Shown: positions 42,909 to 52,464, numbered from the stretch's first letter. The stretch: DNA of 64,000 bases from Solibacillus sp. FSL H8-0523 (GCF_038051985.1 NZ_CP150291.1:1426001-1490000), one strand, 5' to 3'. A program made the numbers and translations. The notes: generated by a model from the letters alone, not told the origin.

Positions 42909-45900
42909 GTGGGATTTTGGAAAAAGTGGTTGAATATCGCTTTAACCGCAGTGCTAATGCTGACGTTGCTAACACCAGCAACAGCGACGATAGCAAATGC
43001 AGAAGAACTCAATACAACTGCTGAGCAAACAGAGAATTTACTGGCAGTACAAGTTGAAATTGACGGACTTGATAAAAAAATAGTCGAATCAACAACAACG
43101 AACATAGCAGAGGGTACTAAGGCAATCGATGCAGTGAAGCAAGTACTAGACAACGCTAAAATTGCTTATGAAGTACTTGATGGCGACTATGGTCCATACA
43201 TTAAATCCATTGAGGGCTTAGCTGCAGGTAAGTTTAATGGCTGGGATGGCTGGATGTATACGGTGAATGGACAAGCACCATCTGTAGGCTTAGGCGCTTA
43301 TCCATTAGCAGCAAATGATGTGCTAAAGGTGTATTACAGCAAATATCCTGTATTATCGGCTGTAACAACTGAGAGCAACGGACAGCAAGCAGTAACACTA
43401 AATTTAGTTGGTGATCATTTTTCAGCTAGAGAGCTGGTTACCGCTTTAGAAAACTGGGAAGTACCAGCAGAAGTAACCTTACAAAGTGTTATCAGATACA
43501 GCAATGAAAAAGTGACACTTAAAATTCAAGCAAACCCAGGTACGTACACAATTAAAGCGCTAGCGCCTACATTAACAAGTGCGCAACAAGCAGAAGTAAC
43601 AATTGAAGTGAAAGATGCCGTAGCAGAAACTGTTCGATTAATCGAGGCATTACCTACAATTGAAGAACTGAGTGAAACAAACAAGCTGGCTTTAAAAGCA
43701 GCACGTGCAGCATTTGATGCACTAACAGCAGAGCAACAAGCACTTGTTACAAATAGTAATGAGCTAATTGAAAAAGAAAATACTTTTAAAACACTGAATG
43801 CTGTAACGGTAACAGTAAATGTTCGTGTTGAGGGTATTAAAGATACAACATTAAACGTAAAAAACTTTGTGGCTCATGGTGACGGAGAAGTTACGGCAGC
43901 AGGTGCGACCTTACAAGTATTAGAAGCAAATAAGATTCCAACAGATTACAGCACTTCTACAGGCTATTTCAAATCGATTAACAATGATGGCGAACGAGCG
44001 CTTGGTGATGGTAGTGGCTGGATGTACAAAGTAAATGGCGTCTATCCGGATGTCTATGGAAATGGTTATGTATTAAAAGACGGTGATGAAATTGTTTGGG
44101 AATTCATCAACTCATTTTCTGTAAGAGAAAATTATGATTATAATGGCGTCACATATATGTATTCTGGTGCAGACACAGTGGACGTCATTACGTTTAATCC
44201 GATTATCGAAATGTCACAAACGGTACAAGCTGGGCAAGATGTGACGATTAAAGTGACAGGTAACTATAATACAATCGATTACATGTTCGAAAAAAAATCG
44301 GGTCCTCATGCAGTTGCCTTAGAGGATGTATCGATTGAGTACAACGGCAAAGTGTACAAAACGGTCAAGCATGAAGAGACGATTGATGATGAAACAGTCG
44401 TTTACGGAAAAGCAGTTATTCCAGCTGAAGACGTCGTTCCAGGTACATTTGAACTTCGCTTTACAAAAGATTTACCAGGTACGATTAAAGATGCAAGTGG
44501 AAAAGACAAAGTATTAGAATCCTTCCCACGTATCTTACGCACATACAAAACTTTAGAGGTTTTAGAAGTAAGTCAGGACAATCGTAAATTAGCACAAGAT
44601 GCATTAGCATTAGGAAATCAATATTTAACAACAAACAACGAATTAGTATCAAAACGTGTGAACGAATCAAGTAGCGGCTTTTGGATGTTAGCAGCATTAA
44701 AAGCAGCAGGTGTGAATGTAACGAATTATCCATGGACAACGGCACCAACAGCTGAAGGAACGTTTTGGAAAACGAATTTAGAAGAGCCATTAAAAACAGC
44801 TGACCAAAAATTAGGCTCTATTATTGCAGCAACTGCATTAGGTTTAGACCCAACTAACTTAAAGGGCCGTAACCAAGTTGCCGATTTACTAGCAGGTCAA
44901 AACGAAGCAACGCATTTAATGGCAACAATTTATAGTGAACCATTAGCATTGATTGCACTTGATTTAGTAAAAGCGGACTATGATCGCCAACAGCATATAA
45001 AAGCGATTTTAAATTTACAAAATAGCACGACAGGCTTTTGGTCTGGTGGTATTGACATCACAGGCTGGGCACTATTCGCCTTAGCACCATATAAAGACCA
45101 GCCTGAAGTAAAAGCAGCTATCGACAAAGCAGTTGCCGCTTTACACAAAAACTATCAAGAAAAAGGCTTTACGAATAATGCCAACACAATGGCCGCAATG
45201 ATTTCAGGACTTGCATCAGCTGGCGAAGATGTATTTTCTGAAAAATGGACTTATGTAAAAGATGGGAAACACATTAATATCGTCGGACATTTAGTAGAAA
45301 ATTATATTTTTGAAGATGGTGGCGTACGATTCTTATCTAGCCAAAATAAATCTAGCTTAATGGCAGTTGAACAAGTGTATGTTGCTTTATTCGATGCATT
45401 GAACAATAAATCAACATTCTCAACATTAAATGAAGGTACACAAGCACCAACGCCAACAGAGCCAGGAGAAAATACAGGCGGGGGCACAACTTCACCTGAG
45501 CAGCCAGCACCAACACCGACTACAGATAAAGTAACGATGTCAATTGCTATTTCATCATCAGAAGTAGTACTGCCAAGTGAACAATTTGACATCAATGCCG
45601 ATGAAACCGCGTTTGATTTATTAAAACGTGTGACACAAGCAAAAAACATTGCACTAAATGCCCGAGAAACATCGATGGGTATGTATGTAGTGGGCATTGC
45701 AGGTATCAATGAATTTGACCGCGGTAAATTAAGTGGTTGGATGTATAGTGTAAACGGCGCGTATCCTTCTGTTTCAGCTAATCAATATGTGTTGGAAAAG
45801 GATGATGTCGTAAATTGGGTTTACACAACGGATTTAGGGGAAGACGTTGGTTCACCATCAGTTGGTGGTGGTGTAGCAACAGAAACGCCGAAAGAGCCTG

Positions 45901-46847
45901 AAAAAGTGGAAGAAAAGCCAACTGAAGCAACCTTAAATGAAGTGACAGCAGAGCAATTAAAAGATAAAGAACAAATTGTTGTAAAAGACAAATCAGGTAT
46001 TGAAGTGAGTGTTCCAACAGCTGGCTTACAACTAAAAGACGATGAAAAGTTAGTTGTAGCTGTACAAAATACTACTGAAAAGATTGAAGTAAACTTGAAT
46101 ATTGTTGCAGAAGATGGAACAACAACTGCAGTAAATACAGGTAAAAATTATGTAAAAGTAACACTAACACTAGAAACAAAAGATTCGAATCTTGTCGTTC
46201 TACAATTAGTAGATGGTCAATATCGTGCAGTACCACATACAGTTGTTGATGGTGTTGTAACGATTTTAACAAAAACAAGTGGAACATTCATCGTTAGCAA
46301 TGAGCAAGTATCATTTAGCGATATCGACAATTTATTTAGTAAAGAAGAAATCGAATTCTTAGCAAACCGTCATGTTGTTTTAGGAGCGGACGGGGCATTT
46401 ATGCCAAATAGCGCGCTTACACGTGGACAATTTGCGATGATGATTGCACGTGCGTTAGGCTTACAAACATCTGAAAACAATCCATTTACTGATACGGTTG
46501 GTAAGGAATATGAGAAAGATGTGCAAGCTTTATTTGAAGCAGGCATTACAACCGGTACATCTGACACAACATTCGATCCGACAGCAAAAATTACTCGTGA
46601 GCAGTCAGCGGCATTTATGGCACGTGTGTTTGAGTACATGGGTATGAAAGCAAATACCTCTTCAACTGTAAGTTACTCAGACGATGAAGCGATTAGTAGC
46701 GTTTATGCAGCAGCTATTGCATTACTTGCGGAGTACGATATTATGACAGGAAAATCAGATGGAACATTCGATCCAAAAGGTCACTTGTCACGTGCAGAGA
46801 TGGCGAAAATCTTTAAACGTACACTAAATAAAGCTGGGTTAATGTAA
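42909..46847 (+). CDS. SLH-anchored multidomain protein with three DUF4430 domains and an alpha/alpha-toroid (transcobalamin/intrinsic-factor-like)
   Basis: 1312 residues; GTG start with GGGGG upstream. Signal peptide about 1-31. DUF4430 (transcobalamin C-terminal-like) domains lie at about 45-145 (GWDGWMYTVNGQAPSVGLGA), 298-400 (GSGWMYKVNGVYPDVYGNGY) and 885-990 (LSGWMYSVNGAYPSVSANQY). An alpha/alpha-toroid (prenyltransferase/terpene-cyclase-like) domain at about 560-850 shows GFWSGGIDITGWALFALAPY. A Pro/Thr/Gly linker, a small beta domain and three SLH repeats follow from 1138 (GAFMPNSALTRGQFAMMIAR, DTTFDPTAKITREQSAAFMA, GTFDPKGHLSRAEMAKIFKR), binding it to the cell wall. The combination of toroid and DUF4430 is that of animal intrinsic factor. 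The cobalamin-binding role is inferred from the riboswitch and the ECF transporter. Confidence 0.9.
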   Translation: MGFWKKWLNIALTAVLMLTLLTPATATIANAEELNTTAEQTENLLAVQVEIDGLDKKIVESTTTNIAEGTKAIDAVKQVLDNAKIAYEVLDGDYGPYIKSIEGLAAGKFNGWDGWMYTVNGQAPSVGLGAYPLAANDVLKVYYSKYPVLSAVTTESNGQQAVTLNLVGDHFSARELVTALENWEVPAEVTLQSVIRYSNEKVTLKIQANPGTYTIKALAPTLTSAQQAEVTIEVKDAVAETVRLIEALPTIEELSETNKLALKAARAAFDALTAEQQALVTNSNELIEKENTFKTLNAVTVTVNVRVEGIKDTTLNVKNFVAHGDGEVTAAGATLQVLEANKIPTDYSTSTGYFKSINNDGERALGDGSGWMYKVNGVYPDVYGNGYVLKDGDEIVWEFINSFSVRENYDYNGVTYMYSGADTVDVITFNPIIEMSQTVQAGQDVTIKVTGNYNTIDYMFEKKSGPHAVALEDVSIEYNGKVYKTVKHEETIDDETVVYGKAVIPAEDVVPGTFELRFTKDLPGTIKDASGKDKVLESFPRILRTYKTLEVLEVSQDNRKLAQDALALGNQYLTTNNELVSKRVNESSSGFWMLAALKAAGVNVTNYPWTTAPTAEGTFWKTNLEEPLKTADQKLGSIIAATALGLDPTNLKGRNQVADLLAGQNEATHLMATIYSEPLALIALDLVKADYDRQQHIKAILNLQNSTTGFWSGGIDITGWALFALAPYKDQPEVKAAIDKAVAALHKNYQEKGFTNNANTMAAMISGLASAGEDVFSEKWTYVKDGKHINIVGHLVENYIFEDGGVRFLSSQNKSSLMAVEQVYVALFDALNNKSTFSTLNEGTQAPTPTEPGENTGGGTTSPEQPAPTPTTDKVTMSIAISSSEVVLPSEQFDINADETAFDLLKRVTQAKNIALNARETSMGMYVVGIAGINEFDRGKLSGWMYSVNGAYPSVSANQYVLEKDDVVNWVYTTDLGEDVGSPSVGGGVATETPKEPEKVEEKPTEATLNEVTAEQLKDKEQIVVKDKSGIEVSVPTAGLQLKDDEKLVVAVQNTTEKIEVNLNIVAEDGTTTAVNTGKNYVKVTLTLETKDSNLVVLQLVDGQYRAVPHTVVDGVVTILTKTSGTFIVSNEQVSFSDIDNLFSKEEIEFLANRHVVLGADGAFMPNSALTRGQFAMMIARALGLQTSENNPFTDTVGKEYEKDVQALFEAGITTGTSDTTFDPTAKITREQSAAFMARVFEYMGMKANTSSTVSYSDDEAISSVYAAAIALLAEYDIMTGKSDGTFDPKGHLSRAEMAKIFKRTLNKAGLM

Positions 46848-46852
46848 GGATG

Positions 46853-46883
46853 AAAATCCACCATAATTTATGGTGGATTTTTG
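46853..46883 (+). terminator. internal terminator between the first and second B12-cluster genes
   Basis: A perfect 12-bp stem (AAAATCCACCAT at 46853-46864, ATGGTGGATTTT at 46870-46881), loop AATTT, is followed by T. Partial termination here would make the large surface protein more abundant than the rest. Confidence 0.8.
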
Positions 46884-46908
46884 CCATATTCTTTGGAGGG
46901 AAACAACG

Positions 46909-48345
46909 ATGAAAAATATCATAAAAATAGTCGGTTCATTTGTACTTGCTATTGTATTAATTTTACCTTTATCGATACAAGCATATGCAGAAACAACCGC
47001 ACAAGAGGCTTACAACACATCAAGTCACTATATGCTAGAGCGCGTACCGAACCCAACATATGGTGATGAATGGGTGATAATTGCTTTGGCAAGAGGCGAG
47101 GCCAATGTACCTGCCACGTATTTCGATACGTACTATCAAAACTTGCAGCAGCAAATACAGGAAAAGCAAGGAAATTTACACAAATATAAATATACAGAAT
47201 ACGCGCGTGTCATTTTGGCATTATCTGCAATCGGCAAGGATGCCACAAATGTCGGCGGATATAATTTAGTCGAAAAGCTACAAAATTTTGATCAAGTCGT
47301 TTGGCAAGGAATGAATGGTCCGATTTTTGCATTAATTGCATTGGATTCATGGGGGTATGAGGCAACCGTACGTGATAAGTACATCCAAGCAATTGTAGAA
47401 AGTCAGCTAGAAAACGGAGGATTTGCATTGTCTGGCGATGCTGCAGATTTAGATATTACCGCGATGGCCATTCAAGCATTAGCTCCGTATAAAGAGCGAG
47501 AACATGTGGCTTTAACGATTCAACATGCACAAAGCTTCATGAAACAGCAATCAAAAATTGGCTACAACAGTTCAGAAACAGTAGCACAAATCGTCACTGC
47601 GCTATCGAGTATCGGCATTAACTCTCAGAACGACAAACAGATCGAGCGCTTACTTGATTTTTATAACGAAGCTGATGGTGGATTTAAGCATGTACATGAA
47701 GAAACCGCTTCAAACGGAATGGCAACCGAGCAAGCGAGTTATGCATTAGCTGCTTATCATCGATTTTTAAATGGTCAATCCTCACTTTATGACATGCAGG
47801 ACACACGCAGTAGCTTTCGAGATACCGCAACAAGTTGGGCAAAGGACTATATCGAACAATCGTATCGTTTAGGGCTCATTAATGGCTTTGAAGATGGCAC
47901 ATTCCGCCCAAATAATCATTTAACGCGTTCCCAGTCAGCCGTCATTTTAGTGCGCGCGATGAAATTTAATTCTCACCAAGCAGCGCCATATCTAGATTTA
48001 GGAAACATGCCGCTTACCATGAAAAATGAAATCGCCGCAGCGTATGAAGCAGGCATTATTAAATACAATAATGGGGTTTTTAATCCAAATGATAAAGTGA
48101 CACGCATTCAGCTAGCGCTGATGTTACTACGTACGTATAACCAACAACAGGCACCATTTAGCCCGGAAAAGTACGTCTTTTATAAAGATACAGTCAATTT
48201 AGGTGAAGAGCAGCAAGTAGCATTAACATTTTTGGCACAACATGAAATCGCGCAAGGATCAAATGGCAACTTCAACCCGAATCAACCAACGACACGTGCA
48301 GAAGCTACAAAAATGCTCATTAATTTTTTAAAAGTAATGGAGTGA
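46909..48345 (+). CDS. SLH-anchored alpha/alpha-toroid protein (transcobalamin alpha-domain-like)
   Basis: 478 residues from the ATG at 46909, with TTTGGAGGG upstream. Signal peptide about 1-26 (VLAIVLILPLSIQAYA). Prenyltransferase-like alpha/alpha-toroid at about 30-295: GMNGPIFALIALDSWGYEAT, SQLENGGFALSGDAADLDIT, then AMAIQALAPYKE. Three SLH repeats cover 305-478 (GLINGFEDGTFRPNNHLTRS, GVFNPNDKVTRIQLALMLLR, SNGNFNPNQPTTRAEATKML). It has no DUF4430 domain; that domain is supplied by the next gene, so the pair looks like a split version of the first protein. 63 bases after the first gene, 5 bases before the lipoprotein gene. Confidence 0.88.
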   Translation: MKNIIKIVGSFVLAIVLILPLSIQAYAETTAQEAYNTSSHYMLERVPNPTYGDEWVIIALARGEANVPATYFDTYYQNLQQQIQEKQGNLHKYKYTEYARVILALSAIGKDATNVGGYNLVEKLQNFDQVVWQGMNGPIFALIALDSWGYEATVRDKYIQAIVESQLENGGFALSGDAADLDITAMAIQALAPYKEREHVALTIQHAQSFMKQQSKIGYNSSETVAQIVTALSSIGINSQNDKQIERLLDFYNEADGGFKHVHEETASNGMATEQASYALAAYHRFLNGQSSLYDMQDTRSSFRDTATSWAKDYIEQSYRLGLINGFEDGTFRPNNHLTRSQSAVILVRAMKFNSHQAAPYLDLGNMPLTMKNEIAAAYEAGIIKYNNGVFNPNDKVTRIQLALMLLRTYNQQQAPFSPEKYVFYKDTVNLGEEQQVALTFLAQHEIAQGSNGNFNPNQPTTRAEATKMLINFLKVME

Positions 48346-48349
48346 GCAA

Positions 48350-49216
48350 ATGATGAAAAAAACAACAGCCATGCTCATACTGCTTTTGACACTGATTTTA
48401 TCCGCTTGTAATTTTCAAACGGTTGAACAATATGAGCAAATGGAAGAAGAGCAGCGAAGTATAGAAAATGAACAGCTTGAAAAACAGCTAGTGACAGTTG
48501 AAGAACCGGAAATTGTTGAACAAAAAAAAGTAGAAAAGCAAACCCAAGAAATTAACGAACAATTAGCTCCAGTTGAAGAGAAAGAAAAAGAAAAAGTAGA
48601 AAATACGGAAATTCCGCAACAGCCTGAACAAAAGCAAGAGCAAGAGCAAGAGCAAAAACAACCAGCGCAACAAACGGAATCAAAGCCAGCAGAAACGAAG
48701 CCCGTTGAAAAACAACAATCTACAACAGCTGTTGCTCCAAATAAAAAGCCTGATTCTACACAAGTCGAACAAAAGCAACCCGTTGTGGAACAGCCAAAAA
48801 GCTACGTTACGATTTCCATTCATGCGAATACGCTATTAAAAAATTTGGACAAGCTCGACCCTGCTTTACAAAGTGAACAATACGTTCCAGCAAATGGGAC
48901 GATTTTATCTTCAAAAAAATATGAATTATTGTCAGACAAAGACACGGTTTGGACTGTGTTACAACGTGCAGTGAAGGAGCATAAAATCCATCTCGAGTAT
49001 GAAGGGGCAAATGAAAATGTCTACAATAATGTTTACATCGAGGGCATCAATCATATTTACGAATTTAGTGCAGGCCCGTTAAGCGGCTGGATGTACAGAG
49101 TGAATGGTGTCTACCCAAGCTACGGCTGCAGTCAGTATGTGCTAAAAGACGGGGATCAAATTGAGTGGCATTACACCGTTGACCTTGGACGTGATTTAGG
49201 AGCTGATGGTAGATGA
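48350..49216 (+). CDS. DUF4430 lipoprotein (transcobalamin beta-domain-like)
   Basis: 288 residues. Lipoprotein signal with lipobox LSAC (Cys20). Then a long Glu/Gln/Lys/Pro-rich, low-complexity spacer (about 25-150) that could span the cell wall, and a single DUF4430 domain at about 155-288 with LSGWMYRVNGVYPSYGCSQY and the end IEWHYTVDLGRDLG. Anchored in the outer face of the membrane, it is well placed to hand a ligand to the ECF transporter whose T gene overlaps its stop by 4 bases. The second of the two adjacent ATG codons (48353) is equally possible. Confidence 0.88.
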   Translation: MMKKTTAMLILLLTLILSACNFQTVEQYEQMEEEQRSIENEQLEKQLVTVEEPEIVEQKKVEKQTQEINEQLAPVEEKEKEKVENTEIPQQPEQKQEQEQEQKQPAQQTESKPAETKPVEKQQSTTAVAPNKKPDSTQVEQKQPVVEQPKSYVTISIHANTLLKNLDKLDPALQSEQYVPANGTILSSKKYELLSDKDTVWTVLQRAVKEHKIHLEYEGANENVYNNVYIEGINHIYEFSAGPLSGWMYRVNGVYPSYGCSQYVLKDGDQIEWHYTVDLGRDLGADGR

Positions 49217-50097
49217 TCAATAGTTTCGAAACGTATCATCCCATCGTCCTTTTTACATTTTTCGTTGCCGCAATCGGGATGGGTATGTTTTTAATGCATC
49301 CGGTATTTTTAGCCATTACAATTTTCTCGGCGATGAGTTTGAATTTTGCGCTTCGCCGAGGACGATTTTTAAAAGATTGGAAACTTTATGTGCCTTTATT
49401 TTTGATTATGGCTATCATCAATCCACTCATTAGTCATAACGGAAAAATAGTACTGTTTTATATGAATGGCAATGCAATTACAGTCGAAGCCATTTGTTAT
49501 GGGCTAGCGATGGCAACGATGTTAACAGCTGTTATGCTTTGGTTTAGTAGTTATAACGAAGTCATAACGTCGGATAAGTTTTTATATTTGTTCGGAAAAA
49601 TTTCTCCCGTTTTAGCACTTACATTATCCATTACTATGCGTTTAGTGCCACATTTTACTGAGCAGCTGAGTCGAATTGCGAAGGCTCAAAAAACGATGGG
49701 CATGGATTATTCAACCGGGAGTATTGTTCAGCGCTCGAAAAGTGTAATGCGCATCATTTCGATTTTAATAACGTGGGCACTCGAAAATGCGATAGAAACG
49801 GCGGATTCAATGAAAGCTAGAGGCTATGGTGTTGGGAAGCGTTCCACATTTTCATTGTTCGTATTTGAACGCCGCGATAGCTGGGTACTCGCGATTATTT
49901 GTGTATTACTTAGCGTAACGCTAGTCGGTAGTGTATTAGGGTACGCTACCTTTTATTATTATCCAACGTTTTCAGTCATCAGTGGGGAGTGGCAATCGTT
50001 CGTCATGTATGGCATGTATTTTATGCTCCTGATGCTACCACTTGCAATTGAATTGAAGGAGGCATTAAAATGGCAATCATTAAAATCGAAAATGTAA
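49213..50097 (+). CDS. ECF transporter T component
   Basis: 294 residues. EcfT/CbiQ-family membrane protein with five or six helices and the cytoplasmic coupling motif SMKARGYGVGKR near residue 205, in which the Ala-Arg-Gly contacts the ATPases. Starts by ATGA overlap with the lipoprotein gene and overlaps the ATPase gene by 28 bases. A dedicated T component suggests a group I ECF system serving one substrate, here probably cobalamin. Confidence 0.93.
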   Translation: MINSFETYHPIVLFTFFVAAIGMGMFLMHPVFLAITIFSAMSLNFALRRGRFLKDWKLYVPLFLIMAIINPLISHNGKIVLFYMNGNAITVEAICYGLAMATMLTAVMLWFSSYNEVITSDKFLYLFGKISPVLALTLSITMRLVPHFTEQLSRIAKAQKTMGMDYSTGSIVQRSKSVMRIISILITWALENAIETADSMKARGYGVGKRSTFSLFVFERRDSWVLAIICVLLSVTLVGSVLGYATFYYYPTFSVISGEWQSFVMYGMYFMLLMLPLAIELKEALKWQSLKSKM

Positions 50098-51707
50098 GTT
50101 TTACCTATCCACATGAATCAAAATCCGTTTTAAAAAACATTCAGCTTGATATCGAGCAAGGTGAATTCATTACTTTAATTGGGCAATCGGGTTGTGGGAA
50201 AAGTACATTATTAAAGCATTTAAAAAAAGAGCTACAGCCTCATGGTGAAAAGCAAGGGGCTATTTATTATAATGGGACAAATTTAAGGGAATTAGATGAC
50301 TATACAGCCGCAACCGACATAGGCTTCGTCATGCAAAACCCAGAAAATCAAATTGTGACGGATAAAGTATGGCATGAATTGGCTTTTGGTTTAGAAAATA
50401 TAGGCGTTGATCAAGTTACAATTCGTCGTAGAGTAGCAGAAATGGCAAACTTTTTTGGCATTCATAAATGGTTTCGAGAAAAAACAACGGTGCTATCTGG
50501 TGGTCAAAAACAGCTGTTAAATTTAGCCTCCATTTTAGTGATGCAGCCCAAAGTATTATTACTAGATGAACCCACTTCCCAGCTTGATCCCATTGCTGCG
50601 ATGGAGTTTATTCATACACTTCATCGCTTGAATGAAGAGCTGGGCATAACAATTATTTGTATCGAGCACCGCTTAGAAGAAGTGTTGCCCATTTCAGACC
50701 GTGTCGTTGTCATGGACCGAGGTGAAATTTTATATGATGGTGAACCAAAGCAAGTTTTAAATGGCTTACATAAACAACATCCGATGATTCAAGCGCTTCC
50801 GACAGCAACGAAGATTTTTGCTGCACTTCATAGTGATGGGGTCGTCCCTATTACGATTCGAGAAGGCCAAAAATGGTTAGCGAAACAGTCCATACAAGAG
50901 GCACCTCATCTACAGCAACCTGTCCAATCTGAGCAATCAATTGTCCTGCAGGCGAAGGAGATAACATTCCGCTATGACAAAAATGATGCCGATATATTAC
51001 GCAATTTTAATATTAACGTTCGCACAAATGATTTTTTCACCATTATCGGAGGAAATGGCTCAGGAAAGTCAACAGCATTAAACGTGCTGGCAGGTCTCGA
51101 AAAACCGTATCGTGGGGAAGTTTTTATCAATGGGAAGAAACTAAAAAGCTATCGTAATGATGAGTTGTACCGAAATATACTGGCCTATTTACCGCAAGAT
51201 CCGAAAATTTTATTTACAGAAAAAACGGCTCAAAAAGAATTAGAAGTCGTGCAAGGTAAGCAGGAAAAACTCACGGAACTTGTGCAACTATTTCACTTAG
51301 AAGATAAGCTACAGCGTCATCCGTATGATTTAAGTGGGGGAGAACAGCAAAAACTTGCATTGGCAAAAATTTTACTGCTAGAGCCGCAAATCTTACTGCT
51401 TGATGAACCAACAAAAGGCATTGATGCCCATGCGAAAGAAGAGCTTGCACAAAATTTAAAAATGCTTCAAAAGGGTGGATTGACAATCGTCATGGTAACA
51501 CATGATATTGAATTTTCAGCGCAGCATAGTACACGTTGTGCATTATTCTTCGATGGGAATCTTGTGTCAGAAGACGAACCGAATGCTTTTTATAGTGGCA
51601 ATAGCTTTTATACGACAGCAGCGCATCGAATTTCACGTAATGTGATGAAGCATGCCATTACGTGTGAGGATGTGGTGAAACAATGCAAAAAAGCACAATT
51701 CGTTTAA
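50070..51707 (+). CDS. ECF transporter fused A-A' ATPase
   Basis: 545 residues holding two complete ABC ATPase domains. First: Walker A GQSGCGKSTLLKHL (about 36), Q-loop VMQNPENQIVTDKV, signature LSGGQKQLLNLA (about 140), Walker B VLLLDEPTSQLDP. Second: Walker A GGNGSGKSTALNVL (about 326), signature LSGGEQQKLALA (about 420), Walker B ILLLDEPTKGID. All catalytic motifs are intact. AAGGAGG precedes the ATG inside the T gene. The 50-residue segment after the second domain ends in a Cys-containing tail (KHAITCEDVVKQC). Confidence 0.94.
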   Translation: MAIIKIENVSFTYPHESKSVLKNIQLDIEQGEFITLIGQSGCGKSTLLKHLKKELQPHGEKQGAIYYNGTNLRELDDYTAATDIGFVMQNPENQIVTDKVWHELAFGLENIGVDQVTIRRRVAEMANFFGIHKWFREKTTVLSGGQKQLLNLASILVMQPKVLLLDEPTSQLDPIAAMEFIHTLHRLNEELGITIICIEHRLEEVLPISDRVVVMDRGEILYDGEPKQVLNGLHKQHPMIQALPTATKIFAALHSDGVVPITIREGQKWLAKQSIQEAPHLQQPVQSEQSIVLQAKEITFRYDKNDADILRNFNINVRTNDFFTIIGGNGSGKSTALNVLAGLEKPYRGEVFINGKKLKSYRNDELYRNILAYLPQDPKILFTEKTAQKELEVVQGKQEKLTELVQLFHLEDKLQRHPYDLSGGEQQKLALAKILLLEPQILLLDEPTKGIDAHAKEELAQNLKMLQKGGLTIVMVTHDIEFSAQHSTRCALFFDGNLVSEDEPNAFYSGNSFYTTAAHRISRNVMKHAITCEDVVKQCKKAQFV

Positions 51708-52381
51708 TCACGTCCATTCTTGTATTTTTTGTTCTCATACCGGTTACTTTATATTTAGGGATTACGGTTTTTGAAGATCGAAAATATTATATGATTTCTT
51801 TGTGCATCATCGCGCTTGCATGTATCCCATTTTTTGTTTCCTTTGAACGACGTAAGCCGCAGCCGCGTGAAATGTTAACGATTGCCGTCATGGCAGCCAT
51901 TTCTGTTGCGGGACGTTGTTTATTTGTTGCGACACCAGGATTTAAGCCAGTGTCAGCAATTACGGCAATTACAGGCTTTACACTTGGCGCAGAAGCAGGT
52001 TTCCTAACGGGTGCATTATCTGCGTTGGTTTCCAATATGTTTTTCGGACAGGGACCGTGGACACCGTTTCAAATGTTCACCTGGGGCATGATTGGTTTTA
52101 TTGCTGGATTGCTTGGTAAAACGGGGTGGATGCATAAAAAAATTCCGCTCATCTTATTCGGAATCTTTGCAGGCATCTTCTTTTCGTTCGGTATGGATAT
52201 ATGGGGAGCGATTTCGACATACGGTGTTTTTGAATGGGAAGCTTACATATTAGCGATGACATCTGCTGTACCATTTACGATTATATATTGCGTTTCGAAT
52301 GTCATTTTTTTATTAGTCCTAGCAAAACCGATTACTGAAAAATTACAGCGAATTAAAACGAAATATGGACTGATGCAGTAA
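51683..52381 (+). CDS. ECF transporter substrate-binding S component, probable cobalamin (CbrT-like)
   Basis: 232 residues with about seven hydrophobic segments. The central part (GRCLFVATPGFKPVSAITAI, then FGQGPWTPFQMFTWGMIGF) has the S-component pattern, including the Gly/Pro-rich loops that close over the ligand. Overlaps the ATPase gene by 25 bases. Cobalamin specificity is inferred from the riboswitch and from the CbrT precedent of ECF-type B12 import in lactobacilli; the ligand cannot be read from sequence alone. Last gene of the cluster, followed by a strong terminator. Confidence 0.88.
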   Translation: MQKSTIRLITSILVFFVLIPVTLYLGITVFEDRKYYMISLCIIALACIPFFVSFERRKPQPREMLTIAVMAAISVAGRCLFVATPGFKPVSAITAITGFTLGAEAGFLTGALSALVSNMFFGQGPWTPFQMFTWGMIGFIAGLLGKTGWMHKKIPLILFGIFAGIFFSFGMDIWGAISTYGVFEWEAYILAMTSAVPFTIIYCVSNVIFLLVLAKPITEKLQRIKTKYGLMQ

Positions 52382-52421
52382 CAGTCGTTGGCAAATTTTC
52401 TTTAAAGATGCTGGAATAAGC

Positions 52422-52464
52422 AAAAACACAAATCGCAACTAGACGGCGCGATTTGTGTTTTTTT
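52422..52464 (+). terminator. terminator of the B12 cluster
   Basis: A 15-bp perfect stem (52422-52436 with 52448-52462) followed by T ends the six-gene unit. Confidence 0.9.
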
